From positions 59,933,471 to 59,997,470 of the forward strand of contig OY755046.1 of NCBI GenBank assembly GCA_963576565.1: DNA of 64,000 nucleotides. Direction: 5' to 3'. The DNA comes from Aspidapion aeneum (lineage: Eukaryota > Arthropoda > Insecta > Coleoptera > Brentidae). Positions 1-10,712 of the stretch are shown one piece after another. Under the pieces are notes generated by a model. That model was not told where the DNA came from. It searched no databases and saw only the letters and a program-made list of their open reading frames with translations. How positions within the stretch are numbered: the stretch's first letter is position 1; each line of letters starts with the position of its first letter. Both the position numbers and the translations under genes were made by a program.

Positions 1-403
1 TATTTTTGTTTGAATAGGGTTTTTGTTTAATGCCTTAAGTAGGTATAGAAAATACTCACTTACGACTTTAGGCATTTAAGGTAAAATAAAAACACCTATA
101 TTCTTTTTAGAGACTTGGACATAAACACAAGTTGACTTTTTAATTTACAGTAAAATAAAATAGTTTCTCTAAAGTTTATGTCGGGTATTTCTCTCGTATC
201 AGACTTAAAAAGTTTGAAGTTGTAAGAAGATATACCTAGGTTACTTTGGGATTTCTCAAAACGAACTAAACTAGCTCTATGACTCTAAAACTACACCAAA
301 CTACGTTGGATTTTAACTGATTTAAAGGTGATTTCAAGCTCAAAGTTTACGTAACTCGAATATATGTATGTGGCGTGGATTATTATATGGTTTCAGAAAA
401 AGA
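1..403. other. AT-rich DNA without a recognised gene
   Basis: No frame or repeat here could be assigned. The stretch leads into the inverted RTE-like fragment that follows. Confidence 0.5.
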
Positions 404-766
404 AGAAGTGCTTACATATTGAATCTTTCTATCTGTCTATTTAGACTTCTTGATCCTGCTGTGGACATAGCTCCTAATATGCTCCACTCTTCCCTGTCTG
501 TCGCTGTGTTCATCAATCTAGTTTCTTCAAATCATTCATTCATTTGGGGTCTTCCCCTACTTTTTTTATTTTCCCAAGGTCTCCAGTTTATAATACACTT
601 GTTCCATAGATCTTCTTTCTTTCTGATATTATGAGCGACAAATTTCCATTTTAGTTTTGCAACGTCTGCCCCTTACGTTTGTTTTATTTCTTAGCAATTC
701 ATTCCTTTTTCCATCTGTTAGCTTTACTTGTAACATTTTTCATTCCATTGATCTTTGGGCTTTTGG
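404..766 (-). pseudogene. RTE-like LINE, C-terminal and 3' fragment
   Basis: Read on the minus strand, this matches the C-terminal end of an endonuclease/reverse-transcriptase retrotransposon. It shares the pattern seen better in the copy at 896-1262 (KWKFAGH, then a WENKRSR-like basic stretch), but stops and frameshifts break it throughout. It is the inverted partner of 896-1262, so the two 3' ends face each other. Upstream RT parts are absent, as expected for 5'-truncated LINE insertions. The clade call (RTE-like) comes from the C-terminal motif and is tentative. Confidence 0.6.
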
Positions 767-895
767 TACTTTATCCATGTTTGATTTTGTGTCCAGGTCT
801 AGGATCCATAGGTAAGTACAGGAAGGATACATTGGTTATACACTTTCGTTTTGAGATACTGAGGGTATTTTTTATTTTTTTCTTCAGCATATAAG

Positions 896-1262
896 CAGAT
901 AAGGTAACAAAAGCCCAAAGATCAATGGAAAGACAAATGTTACATGTAAAGCCAATAGATAAAAAAAGGAATGAATGGTTAAGTAATAAAACAAAAGTAA
1001 GGAATGCCAGATAAGAAGTAGCAAAATGAAAATGGAAATTTGCCGGTCATAATATTAGGCAGAAAGAAGATCGATGGAACAAATTTTAAACTGGAGACCT
1101 TGGGAAAATAAAAGAAGTAGGCGAATATCCCGAATGAGATGAGCGGACGATTTGAAGAAACACGCGGGGACTAGATGGATGAACACGGAGACAGACAAAG
1201 AAGAGTGGAAAATATTGGGGGGGAGGGCAATCTCCAAAGATGGATTGAAGAAGGCTAAATAG
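896..1262 (+). pseudogene. RTE-like LINE, C-terminal fragment
   Basis: The plus strand reads, across at least one frameshift and several stops, KWKFAGH, RQKEDRWN, then RISRMRWADDLKKHAGTRWM and DKEEWKILGG. This is the characteristic C-terminus of RTE-type and related endonuclease-RT retrotransposons (a GH motif, a basic RGRP-like stretch, RWADD, then AGTRW). The catalytic RT is missing. The DNA is closely related to 404-766 in reverse orientation. A few related codons also occur near 3100-3145. It is a dead fragment. Confidence 0.7.
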
Positions 1263-1738
1263 ATAGATTGATAGAGTATATTTGGTAACCTGGTATCGGA
1301 GAAGAATTCAGGGGAAGATAACTACAAAATGGCTGACTGACAGATCAAAAAGCTATATCTGTTCCCCTCCAAAGTCTTTGGTTCTTTTACATTGCTTCCC
1401 CTAATAAATAATAATTGTTAGGAGGGGAACAGATTCTTTCAAAATATCTCCTGTACAACAAGGTGATTGAATATGCTTTATTTTGTTTAGCAGCCAAAGT
1501 GATTTATAGCGACTACAAACAAAGTTTTCCCCAGTTTGGAGCGTATTTGTGCATACATTTTCCCCCCATCAGTGCCGCCTCAGTATATCCTCAATTATTT
1601 GCAAAAGGGTAGTGGATACTACTTCTCAAAACGTCTAAACCGGCCTAAACCTAGACTTTTAAATCTATGTCTATGTCTTCTTTGCCTAAATCCTTAGAAA
1701 ATTTAATGTTCGAAGCCTAAACCTTTTATCAAAATATC
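1263..1738. other. Unassigned DNA between LINE fragment and foldback element
   Basis: No motif was recognised. The small open frames here have no recognisable domain. Confidence 0.4.
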
Positions 1739-2841
1739 AGAATAGGAATGAGCATGAAGTTAGCGAAGCACCCATCGCAGATCGAATCGTGACTAGGTGG
1801 CCGTTAATTAGTCGTGAATTAGTTGTGGAAAAATTAATTTTGTCGCTCTTATTTTTGACGGTTTTTTTGGGTTCGGTTCGGTTAGTTAGCGAAGCACCCT
1901 TGTCAAAAATGGCTTTAGACATGACCTATCGAAACCGAATATGGTAGATAATTTTCCGCTAATTAGTTGTGGATAAATTAATTTTGTCGCTCTTATTTTT
2001 GACCGTTTTTTAGGGTGCTTCGCTAACTTCATATGAAGTAAGCGAAGCACCCTCGTAAAAATGGTTTTAGACATGACGTATCAAAATCGAATATGGTGGA
2101 TAATTTGCCGCTAATTAGTCGTGAATTAGTTGTGGAAAAATTAATTTTGTCGCTCTTATTTTTGACCCTTTTTTTTGGGTGCTTCGCTAACTTCATATGA
2201 AGTTAGCGAAGCACACTCGTAAAAATGACTTTAGACATGACGTATCGAAATCGAATATGGTGGATAATTTGCCGCTAATTAGTCGTGAATTAGTTGTGGA
2301 AAAATTAATTTTGTCGCTCTTATCTTTGACCGTTTTTTGAGTGTTTCGCTTAATTCATATGAAGTTAGAGAGGCACCTAAAAAACACTACAAACTAAACG
2401 CGACAAAATTAATTTTTCCACAACTAATTAACGACTAATTAGCGGCAAATTATCCACCATATTCGATTTCGATACGTCATGTCTAAAGCCATTTTTACGA
2501 CGGTGCTTCACTAACTTCATATGAAGTTAGCGAAGCACCCAAAAAAACGGTCAAAAATAAGAGCGACCAAATTAATTTTTCCACAACTAATTAACGACTA
2601 ATTAGCGGCAAATTATCCACCATATTCGATTTCGATACGTCATGTCTAAAGCTATTTTGACGAGGGTGCTTCGCTAACTTCATATGAAGTTAGTGAAGCA
2701 CCCAAAAAAACGGGCAAAAATAAGAGCGACAAAATTAATTTTTCCACAACTAATTCACGACTAATTAACGGCAAATTATCCACCTAGTCGCGATTCGATT
2801 TCCGATGGGTGCTTCGCTAACTTCATGCTCATAGAATAGGA
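1739..2841. mobile_element. Foldback DNA element (1748-2832) with 9-bp target duplication
   Basis: The element runs from ATGAGCATGAAGTTAGCGAA at 1748 to the exact inverse at 2832. It is flanked by a perfect 9-bp direct repeat AGAATAGGA at 1739-1747 and 2833-2841. The two halves are inverted copies meeting near 2360. Each half is built of about 140-170-bp subrepeats separated by the palindrome GGGTGCTTCGCTAAC...GTTAGCGAAGCACCC, which recurs at about 2015-2052, 2177-2213, 2505-2540 and 2668-2703. No transposase is encoded. A 9-bp duplication with very long inverted repeats suggests a non-autonomous Mutator-like foldback; that class is an inference from the duplication length and architecture. 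Confidence 0.85.
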
Positions 2842-3004
2842 CTGTCGGGTAAGATGCAAACTTTTTTGACAGTTTTTTTAATTGTTTTATTTAACTCTAT
2901 ATCTTTAATTTTTCCTACGACTAATTACTTATTTCACTAATATATTTGTGCTAAAGTGACCATTTGTTCAAAAAGATGTTCAAATAAATGATATAGAATT
3001 AGAC

Positions 3005-3145
3005 CAGTCTTCGGATCTAATATATATGTCGAATTTTTCACGTCACTGGTGGTCCAGCTGGTTTTTGTAAACAAAAGTTAGATATTGGAGGCAAAGATAT
3101 TGGAGGAGGCCTAGGTCCAAAGATGGATTGAGGAAATTTAAATAG
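3005..3145 (+). repeat. Dispersed repeat, also at 62.6 kb, with RTE-like tail
   Basis: The stretch around 3018-3072 (tcggatctaatatatatgtc, then a CGTCACTGGTGGTCCAGCTG block) recurs at about 62638-62705 with few differences. It joins a short piece (3095-3145) that resembles the extreme 3' part of the RTE-like fragment at 896-1262. Confidence 0.6.
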
Positions 3146-3568
3146 ATAGAGATATAGAATTACCTTTTAACCTCTCAAATTTGTTTCTAGTTTCAGGAAT
3201 AGGCACACTACACAATTTTAGGTTTATCCTGCGTGTATTTCAGGTTTAAAAGGGAATTTAATTCATTCCAGCATCCCTCTATAGAGCGATAGATAGTTGA
3301 CATACCTGAATGGGGATCCAGTGTTTATCTTTTCATTTTCGTCGGAAAATTAACGCTTCATCGATGATACATACAGTTTTTTAAAGCATTTTTCAAATAT
3401 TAGGCTCTCTGCGGTGTGGAAATGTCCGGCCATCTAGATGTGAAAAAAATCCGCCCCCCAAGACAAATTCCTGGGTGCACCACTGCTAATATTACCATTT
3501 TCTGTAATTATTAAGGGGCCATTAGACATATACAAAAATCTATCTTATTTTTTTTGTAAATTTAATAT
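3146..3568. other. Unassigned AT-rich DNA
   Basis: Nothing recognised. Confidence 0.4.
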
Positions 3569-4660
3569 ATATAGGGTGTTCCAATTTAAGTGTCCACCAT
3601 TGCTAACTTTTTTATTATTAAAGATAGAAATAAGTTTAAATTGGCAAACTAGTAGAATTTTTGATGCTCTTTAAGATACTTAAATCAAATTAGGTTAATG
3701 GCGTATTTACCCAATATGGCACCAAAGAAACTAGAGGGACTAGAAAAAATTTGTTAAAGTCATTAGATCCCTAGTTTCTTATACAAAATAACTAAATTTT
3801 GTATAAACAAACTTACATGACGGAGAAATTATTTAAATGTTTCGAAAAACACCACTTTTAGTTTTTGATTGATATTTTTAGAACCCCTGTAGATATTTTT
3901 TATTTCGATACAGCTTTTGATTGGGCTTGGAATAGCGCAAACTTTGTTCTCATATAACTAAAATTATACCTCTTACCATTTTGGAAATCCCCATGTACCT
4001 AGTTACTTTCATATGGGACACGCTGTAGTAGTAGTAGAAGTGAGGAGTAGGCTCTAGGCCTGGCGACTAGGCCCTTATCGCCAACCCCCGGGCATCCCCC
4101 TTAATGCGTTTTTCCTTCGCTAAGAAATCTGCCCGTCTTCTGTACAAAGGCCAGAATATCGGACCACCTCAGATTCAGAAAGTCCTTCGTCTAAAAGGCT
4201 TCCTCTTCGAATACCTCTCTTCTTGCCTCCTGGTATGCTTCACATGATGAAAGAAAATGCGCCGAGGTCTCGTCCTTGGCCCAACATCGCTCGTACGTCG
4301 CGTCCTCGTTGACTCTCATCTTTGCCAAGTTTTGGTCCATGGTCCATTCCTATTGTATCTTTTTTTGGGTCCACTCTGTTAGGGCCGACTTTCAGCGCAG
4401 CTTGACTGTCTGAACAAATGCAGAGGCGCTTTCCTGTTTCATTCCTAATTTCTTTCTACCATGTTAGCGCCAGTATAGCGTAAACCTCCGCCTAAAAGAC
4501 TGTTGCATTGGATCCCCGCGAGTAGCTTTTTCCAATACCCTTGCTTTCCACGTACACTCCTGCACCGGTCGAATTCCGGTCTGTAAGCCTTGATCCGTCT
4601 GTATAATAGCAGACTTTTTCCATGCGGTCCTTGACGGGGACACCCTGTAAATTTTTTTTC
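3569..4660. repeat. Non-autonomous repeat with ATAGGGTGT ends, split by a LINE
   Basis: The left end reads TATAGGGTGTTCC near 3571 and the right end GGGACACCCTGTA at 4637-4649, which are near-inverse. A minus-strand LINE fragment (4028-4636) is inserted close to the right end and has duplicated the 13-bp target: GGGACACGCTGTA at 4015-4027 versus GGGACACCCTGTA at 4637-4649. Confidence 0.55.
4028..4636 (-). pseudogene. LINE fragment encoding an RNase H domain
   Basis: The minus strand from about 4629 reads MEKVCYYTDGSRLTD, then STGAGVYVESKGIGKSYSRG, AEVYAILALTW and ICSDSQAALKVGP. These are the RNase H blocks around the catalytic D (YTDGS), E (AEVYAI) and D (SDSQAAL). Two in-frame stops interrupt it (before AEV and within TW*KE). 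Further down come fragments resembling the acidic, Cys-poor end of such ORFs. The 3' end is a short TAC microsatellite at about 4028-4037, and a 13-bp target duplication flanks the insertion. This fits a 5'-truncated I-, LOA- or R1-like LINE with RNase H; the clade cannot be settled here. Confidence 0.75.
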
Positions 4661-4969
4661 CAAATTGATACCTATTGCAAAGATTACAAAAAACTTTTGA
4701 CCAAATGCTATTTGAAACTTTTGTTTACTTCTGACCTTCCCACCAACTAACTCTTCAATTTTGGTCCATCATTTCAAATAAACCTTGTATATCATTTTGA
4801 AAATGACTGGATTAATTTTCAACCCACTGCTTTTCCATTAAGTATTTACAAATATTGATAAGACCTCGGATACGACACTTTGAAATACATTTTCAATTGA
4901 GAAAATCTTATTTGGAAAATAATAGCAATTTCAACGAGCCGGTTTTTAATCGAATAAACCCGAAAAAGG
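4661..4969. other. Unassigned DNA
   Basis: No repeat or coding signal recognised. Confidence 0.4.
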
Positions 4970-4989
4970 AAAGCGATGATGGTGTGAAT

Positions 4990-5959
4990 CAATGGCGTCT
5001 GCTACAGGGAGGGAAACGGGACAGTGCTCTCCCAAAACTAGACAACAAACAGTATTTTTAATTGATTTATTTAAAAAAAGTTAAATCTTTCGTTACGGGA
5101 TGATTGTCTAGTTCTTTTTATTATCTGTGTGGTTAACAACAAGCGATTAATTAAGTGAACTTTTTTAGCGTAAATACAAGCCGGCAGCACCGCGCGGGGC
5201 AAGGTTTTAATTTCACCCGTTTTTCAGCGGTGTATGGGTGGCTGTTCTCGGACGGGGCGGGAGGAATGTTTGTTTTAGTTGACGTCGGCCATATTCATCG
5301 TGCGAAAACGTTCGTTGCCCTTTCTGCGTATTGCCGGTTCTATCCTTAGTAAAGACGTATGAGTTTGTTTTGATTTGGGGTATGTCAGTAGTAACAAGCC
5401 TTGCCTATCGCGTGTCATTGTTTGTTTTTGTTATCGTTTGTTTATAAAATAGAAATAAATACCACGGATTACATAATAAACTGTGCAAATTTAAATACGT
5501 TGACATATGAACTTCGATTACAAATAATATCTTTAGGGCCACATAGACCGGACCTAAAAATTAACCAAGGGGGTGGTTCAAAAAAAACCTATAACTTATA
5601 TTATACGATGCTGAGAACTGGTTGTGTGGGTGTGAAAAAAGAAATGCATTTTTTTGCTTTATTTGTCTTTTTATGAACAATCCACGAAGTGATCCTGCGT
5701 GGGTGCCAAAGGGAATGTGTGATATCAAGCACTTTAGTGAAAAGTTAAAAAGACACAAAGTAAGTGGTATTCATTTAAATAAGCACATAGAATTTTCTAT
5801 GCTAGGCAAGACTGATATTAGGTGCCAATTGAATAGTGCCTATACGCAAAACATTACCGAACAAAATGAAAATGTGACAAAAAAAAATTATTTCATTTTT
5901 CATGCAATTTAAATTTCTGCTCCCCCCCCCCCAATTTATAACGTGACCAGACGCTACTG
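4990..5959 (+). mobile_element. hAT element, copy A (internally deleted)
   Basis: Terminal inverted repeats are CAATGGCGTCTG at 4990-5001 and CAGACGCTACTG at 5948-5959. The interior is shared with copy B at 26515-29680: a CTACAGGGAGGG block, the GCAGCACCGCGCGGGGCAAG block near 5183, and a transposase N-terminal fragment. Directly abutting both ends is a 20-bp direct repeat with one mismatch (4970-4989 and 5960-5979), much longer than the usual 8-bp hAT target duplication. Confidence 0.8.
5536..5890 (+). pseudogene. hAT transposase fragment, TTF/ZMYM1-like N-terminus
   Basis: The reading begins LGPHRPDLKINQ, passes a disrupted segment, then continues WLCGCEKRNAFFCFICLFM (about 5613-5675) and, after a frame change, FSEKLKRHKVSGIHLNKHIE, MLGKTDIRCQLNSAY and NENVTKK. 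This is the zinc-finger TTF region and following helical part typical of ZMYM1-like hAT transposases: CxC...FCFxCL, then K-H-x-x-S-x-x-H. The DDE catalytic domain and C-terminal dimerisation region are absent. A poly-C run follows (5922-5931). It lies inside hAT copy A and is non-functional. Confidence 0.75.
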
Positions 5960-6097
5960 AAAGCGATGGTGGTGTGAATTCATCATTTCCATAATGTTCG
6001 TAATTTTCAACAACAGCCCCTTTAAAAAGGGTTAGACTGGAAGCCTTGGGGCCATTTTAAAATTGCTTCAATACCGACGAAATAGAAATTTCGTTTA

Positions 6098-6420
6098 AAA
6101 GGAAAATTATGATTTTTTTTTTTTTTTTGGTTTAAATATTATTAAACCGAGAGAACAACCCTATCGGTGGAGGGGGTTGGATAGTTTTGTTGGAGCTCTG
6201 TCTCCGTAACTTTTACTTTCAAGTGAAAGATAAGTTTTAAGCGCAAAACTTCCAATTTTAAGGTTTAAAAGGAGAATTATGATTTTTTTTTAGTTTAAAT
6301 ATTATTAAACCGATAGAACAACCCTATCGGTGGAGGGGGTTGGATAGTTTTGTTGGAGCTCTGTCTCCGTAACTTTTACTTTCAAGTGAAAGATAAGTTC
6401 TACGCGCAAAATGATGGACT
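6098..6420 (+). repeat. Tandem duplication at the 5' edge of the Penelope-like element
   Basis: A block with a T run, tttaaatattattaaaccga, GGTGGAGGGGGTTGGATAG and the codons LELCLRNFYFQVKDK occurs twice, at about 6098-6260 and 6267-6410 (period about 168 bp). The first copy is damaged after the shared AAGTT; the second continues into the RT frame. Confidence 0.75.
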
Positions 6421-7412
6421 TCCAATGGGTTCATTTCTTTCGCCAGTTGTAGCAAACATCTACATGGAGTGGTTCGAGGACCATGCGATCAACACAGCAA
6501 GAGTCAAATCAAAACTATGGCTACGATACATGGATGACACATTTATTATATGACCGGAAAATGATGACGAACTACAGAATTTTCTACACTATCTGAACGG
6601 TATTCGGCCAACAATCAAATGGACCATGGAAATTGAAAAAGATTCGGCCTTACCTTTTTTGGATGTTCTTGTCAAGCGATTAGACATAAACATTCAAACC
6701 ACTGCATATAGGAAACCTACACACACGGGACAGTACCTAAATTTTAAGTCTAATCACTCTGTTGCTACAAAACCAGGAGTTATAAGAACTTTGTATTTAA
6801 GAGCCGTAAATATTTGTAGTAATAATGAAGAATTAACCACAGAAATTAACAAAATTAAAGAGGACTTACAACAGAATGGTTATTCCGAGAAATTAATAAA
6901 CTCAACGATCCGATCCGTTGGGTATTATTAACATTCCTATATCTTCAAGGGATTTCAGAAAACAAGACGAATATAATATAAAAACAGTATTTTTATCGGG
7001 AAATACGAAAAGGAATTTTGTAACTAAAACAAAACCAGAAAATCCCTCAAATAATAAGGAATGTATTTACTAAATCCCATGTGAGTGTGGTAAATCATAT
7101 GTAGGTAAAACATAACGCCCCTTCAGGTTAGAGTAAATGAACATCTAAAAAATACCCAATTAGGGGATATTGAAAAATCCGATTTAGCAGATCATGCATG
7201 GTAAAGTTTTCAGTCAACCAAGCACGGACATACCAAACATATGGAAACCACTCCTTAAGGAAAACAGGCGTCTTAGGATTTAAAAAAGGGGGCGGCCCGT
7301 CACAGCTGACTGTACACCAAGTAGTATAAGTTGTAGCCTATAGACAAGATTGTTTAGTTTACACTTGAAAACGATTAGAGATACTTACTAACCGAAACGT
7401 CGTATTTAAAAT
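6344..7412 (+). pseudogene. Penelope-like element: reverse transcriptase plus GIY-YIG domain
   Basis: From about 6344 the frame reads LELCLRNFYFQVKDKFYAQN, DGLPMGSFLSPVVANIYMEW, LWLRYMDDTFII, then after a TGA at 6551 DSALPFLDVLVKRL, AYRKPTHTGQYLNF and IRTLYLRAVNIC. The GxPMGSxxSPVxAxxYME and RYMDD blocks are those of Penelope-like RTs, which differ from LINE RTs. Downstream (7059-7203) the reading ECIY*IPCECGKSYVGKT*R, VNEHLKNTQL and SDLADHAW is a GIY-YIG-type endonuclease (IPCxCGKxYVGKTxR...EH). Several in-frame stops inactivate it, and the 5' part of the RT is missing. The following LINE copy starts at about 7430. Confidence 0.88.
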
Positions 7413-7429
7413 AAAGAAAGACAATGGAA

Positions 7430-8420
7430 GTTTGTAGACCTACAAAAAGCATATGATACCGTTCCAGTAGAAAAATTATGGACAGTGTTAGAGCAAACTA
7501 ATATCAATCATACATACATAAAAGCGATAAAAAAAGTATACAGAGGGTCAACATCTAAAATTAAAATTGGAAATCGACTTTCACAGGAATTTCTGGTAAC
7601 GAAAGGCTTAAGAGAGGATATCTTTCCAACTCTTTTTAAAATATATATCACAGTAGCTCTAAAAAACTGGAAACGTAAAGTGCACGGCATGGGAATACAA
7701 CTTAACGACCGATTTACCATATGCACACTATAGTTGGCTGACGACCAAGTAATTGTAGCTAATGAAAAAGAAGACTTGGAGTAAATGATGAGAAAGTTAA
7801 CGGAAGAATACCAAAAGTGGGGATTAACAGTGAACGTGGACAAGACCCAGTGCTTATGTATTAGAAACGAATCCAGTGAGTTAGAACTAGACAATGAACA
7901 AAAAATATCTCCATGCAATGATTATGTATACTTGGGTGTCACATTTGATAAGTCAGGAACAAAAAAGTTTATTGGATGTCTTAACAGTATTTTATGGAGC
8001 AGAGAGATAATAAAGAAAATTTAACATATATAAAACAATGGTGAAAAGCACGCTGCTGTATGGAATAGAAACTTGTCGCGTAACAGAAAAATACAAAACA
8101 AAAATGGACAGTGTCGAAATCGATGCAATAAGAAGATCCATGAAAATATTTAGAACAGATCACATAAGAAATGAGATCATAAAAAAAAGAATGGGGACAA
8201 CTAATGATGAACGACGAAATATTACCAAAGCATGTCCTAGAATGGCAACCAATAGGGCGCAGAAAAAGAGGGCGTCCTAAACTAGAATGGCAAGTCAATC
8301 CAAAGATCAATGAGTCAAAAAAACCTGACAGAAGATGATTGTCAGGATCGAAGAGGTGGAGAATAGGCGTCGGACAACGTAGAAAAAAGTTCTAAACAGA
8401 CATAGTAGTAGTAGTAGATA
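7430..8420 (+). pseudogene. LINE family A, copy 1: RT to 3' end
   Basis: It begins inside the RT at FVDLQKAYDTVPVEKLWTVL, followed by NINHTYIKAIKKVYRG, a damaged QGxxxSPTLF block, LADDQVIVANEKEDLE (LADD in place of the usual FADD), DYVYLGVTFDKSGT and KSTLLYGIETCRVTEKYKTK. It is broken by stops at 7731, 7782 and 8022, with further damage downstream. The 3' terminus is a TAG microsatellite at 8402-8416; family A copy 3 (minus strand, 54655-55070) ends the same way. The order RT, thumb, then a poorly kept WYGHxxRM-type C-terminus matches endonuclease-RT non-LTR elements common in insects. Clade assignment is uncertain. Confidence 0.8.
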
Positions 8421-8775
8421 ACAAAGCGTTTGCGGACCCATGTTTGTTGGAACCTTTAGTTTCAAAATAAGCCAAAGAAACACCCCTCTGTATTTTTCTA
8501 ATAATAATAGTAGTCAACAATGTTATTACCTTGGATAAAATTTTTCAAGTGCTTGACAATCTGGCGCGATATCATGCCATTTTGTAAAAATCTAATAAAA
8601 TTTCTGAACTAGGGCGATACCTATCGTAACTTATACACACATATAACATTTTATATTTGTCGTAAGCGAATAAGACTTATATTACGATTTCCCAAACATT
8701 TTTAGGGGCCCATAACGTATGACGTATCACGTAATAACGTAGAAGTATAAATTTTAACACCATTGAGTAAGATTG
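8421..8775. other. Unassigned DNA between two LINE copies
   Basis: No motif recognised. Confidence 0.35.
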
Positions 8776-10712
8776 GAAAGAATATAAGAAACTCATATTA
8801 GTCAAACAAATACAGTATTGGAGAAAGTGAAAACCTAGAATGCATCGAAGAATATCAAAAATACAACTTTAGAAGTCTAGAAATCGAAAATACGCAAAGA
8901 TTGTATCAGAAACGATTAGATGAAAAATTAATAAACACGCAAAACTCATTTGAAGAGATATATACAAAAAAAGGAAGCAAGCAAAAGGAAGGACGGAGGA
9001 AATAAAGGAAACGGTCAAGGAGAAAAAACGCACATACTTGAAGTGGCTCAGTGCTAAAGAGCAAAGAGACCTAGAAATCTAGAGGGAAACCAGAAGACAG
9101 CTAAGAAATTTGATACGCACGGAAAAAAATTAAATGTTCGAGTGCAAATGCCACGATATAAATGCACACGTAGGGGGTACGCTGAGTTCTGAAGTATGGA
9201 AATTCATTTCTGCGGTAAAAAACCCAACAAAAAAAAAGTAAACATTCACATCATCAAACCAGAACAACGGACAAAACATTAAAAGAGACTGCTGCAGGAA
9301 ACCAGACCCCAATATCTGTCAGCCTTTCCGAGGAGAGACATAGAAGTACATGGAGAGGAAGTAATTATCTAAAAAGAAATGATAAAGAATAGTATCTATT
9401 AAAAAGCTTAAATCAGGAAAAGCTAGCGGACCTGAAGGAATAAATAAACGCTGAAATGCTCAAATATGGATCAGAGCAACTACTAGAAAATTTCTCGTAT
9501 ATTATCAATTAATGCATAAACGGACATCCAGTACCTAATGATTGGAAAATTGCATTTATATCCTCAATACATAAAAAAGGAAACAAGCTGGATTGCAACA
9601 ATTACAGAGGAATTTCAGTAACCAGTACTCTAAGTAGATTGTACGGTAGGATTCTTAGAGACCTAATAGAGAATGAAATTTCTCGTATATTATCAATTAA
9701 TGCATAAACGGACATCCAGTACCTAATGATTGGAAAATTGCATTTATATCCTCAATACATAAAAAAGGAAACAAGCTGGATTGCAACAATTACAGAGGAA
9801 TTTCAGTAACCAGTACTCTAAGTAGATTGTACGGTAGGATTCTTAGAGACCTAATAGAGAATGATTTCCACGACGAAGGAGAAGAACAGCAAAGTGGGTT
9901 TTGTGCAGGCAGATCTTGTAGTGATAATGTTTTTTGCCTTAAACAAGTAATTAAGAAAAGGACTTCCAGAAATATAGAGACTCATGTTACCTTTGTGGAC
10001 CTACAAAAAGCATATGATACCGTTTCAGTAGAAAAATTATTGACAGTGTTAGAACAAACTAATATCAATCATACATATATAAAAGCGATAAAAGAAGTAT
10101 AAAAAGGGTCAAAATCTAAAATTAAAATTGGAAATCGACTTTCAAAAGAATTCCTGGTAACGAAAGGCTGAAGACAGGGATGTTTTATCTCTCCAACTCT
10201 TTTTAAAATATATAACACAGTAGCTCTAAAAAACTGGAAACGTAAAGTACACGGCATAGGAATACAACTTAACGACCGATTTACTATATACACACAGTTT
10301 GCTGACGACCAAATAATTGTAGCTAATGATAAAGAAGACATGATGAGAAAGTTAACGGAATAATACCAAAAGTGGGGGTGGACGTGGACAAGACACAGTA
10401 CTGGAAACGAATTAAGTGCGTTAGAACTAGACAATGGACAAACAATATCTCCATGCAATGAGTATGTATACTTGGGTGTCACATTTGATAAGACAGGAAC
10501 AGACTGTAAATAACTGGAAAAAAGAATAGTAAACGCAAAAAAGGTTATTGGTTGTCTTAACAGTATTTTATGGAGCAGAAAGATAAAAAGAATTTAAAAT
10601 TAACATATATGAAACAATGGTTAAAAGCACGCTGTTGTATGGAGTAGAGACTTGCTGCGTCACAGAAAAATACGAAGCAAAAATGGAAAGTGATGCAATA
10701 AGAATATTAATA
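8776..10712 (+). pseudogene. LINE family A, copy 2: linker and RT, 3' truncated
   Basis: The same family as 7430-8420, beginning further upstream in the linker between endonuclease and RT (IEEYQKYNFRSLEIENTQRL at about 8848). RT blocks read DWKIAFISSIHKKGNKLDCN, NYRGISVTSTLSRLYGRILR, QQSGFCAGRSCSDNVFCLKQ, FVDLQKAYDTV, ISPTLF, FADDQIIVAND and YVYLGVTFDKTGT. FADD, the catalytic pair, is intact here, but stops and frameshifts occur before and after. A perfect 188-bp tandem duplication interrupts it at 9488-9863. The copy ends around 10712 without the TAG tail. Confidence 0.82.
9488..9863 (+). repeat. Perfect 188-bp tandem duplication inside a LINE
   Basis: Bases 9488-9675 and 9676-9863 read identically by eye. 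The unit covers the HKKGNKLDCNNYRGISVTST region of the RT and ends GAATG. Duplicating it adds 188 bp, which is not a multiple of three. Confidence 0.9.

Noticed and set aside
7360..7412. A second hammerhead-like motif (ACGATTAGAG...CTAACCGAAACGTC) at the Penelope 3' end
   Set aside because: The CUGANGA core is not present and stem I cannot form; only a weak stem II and GAAAC remain.
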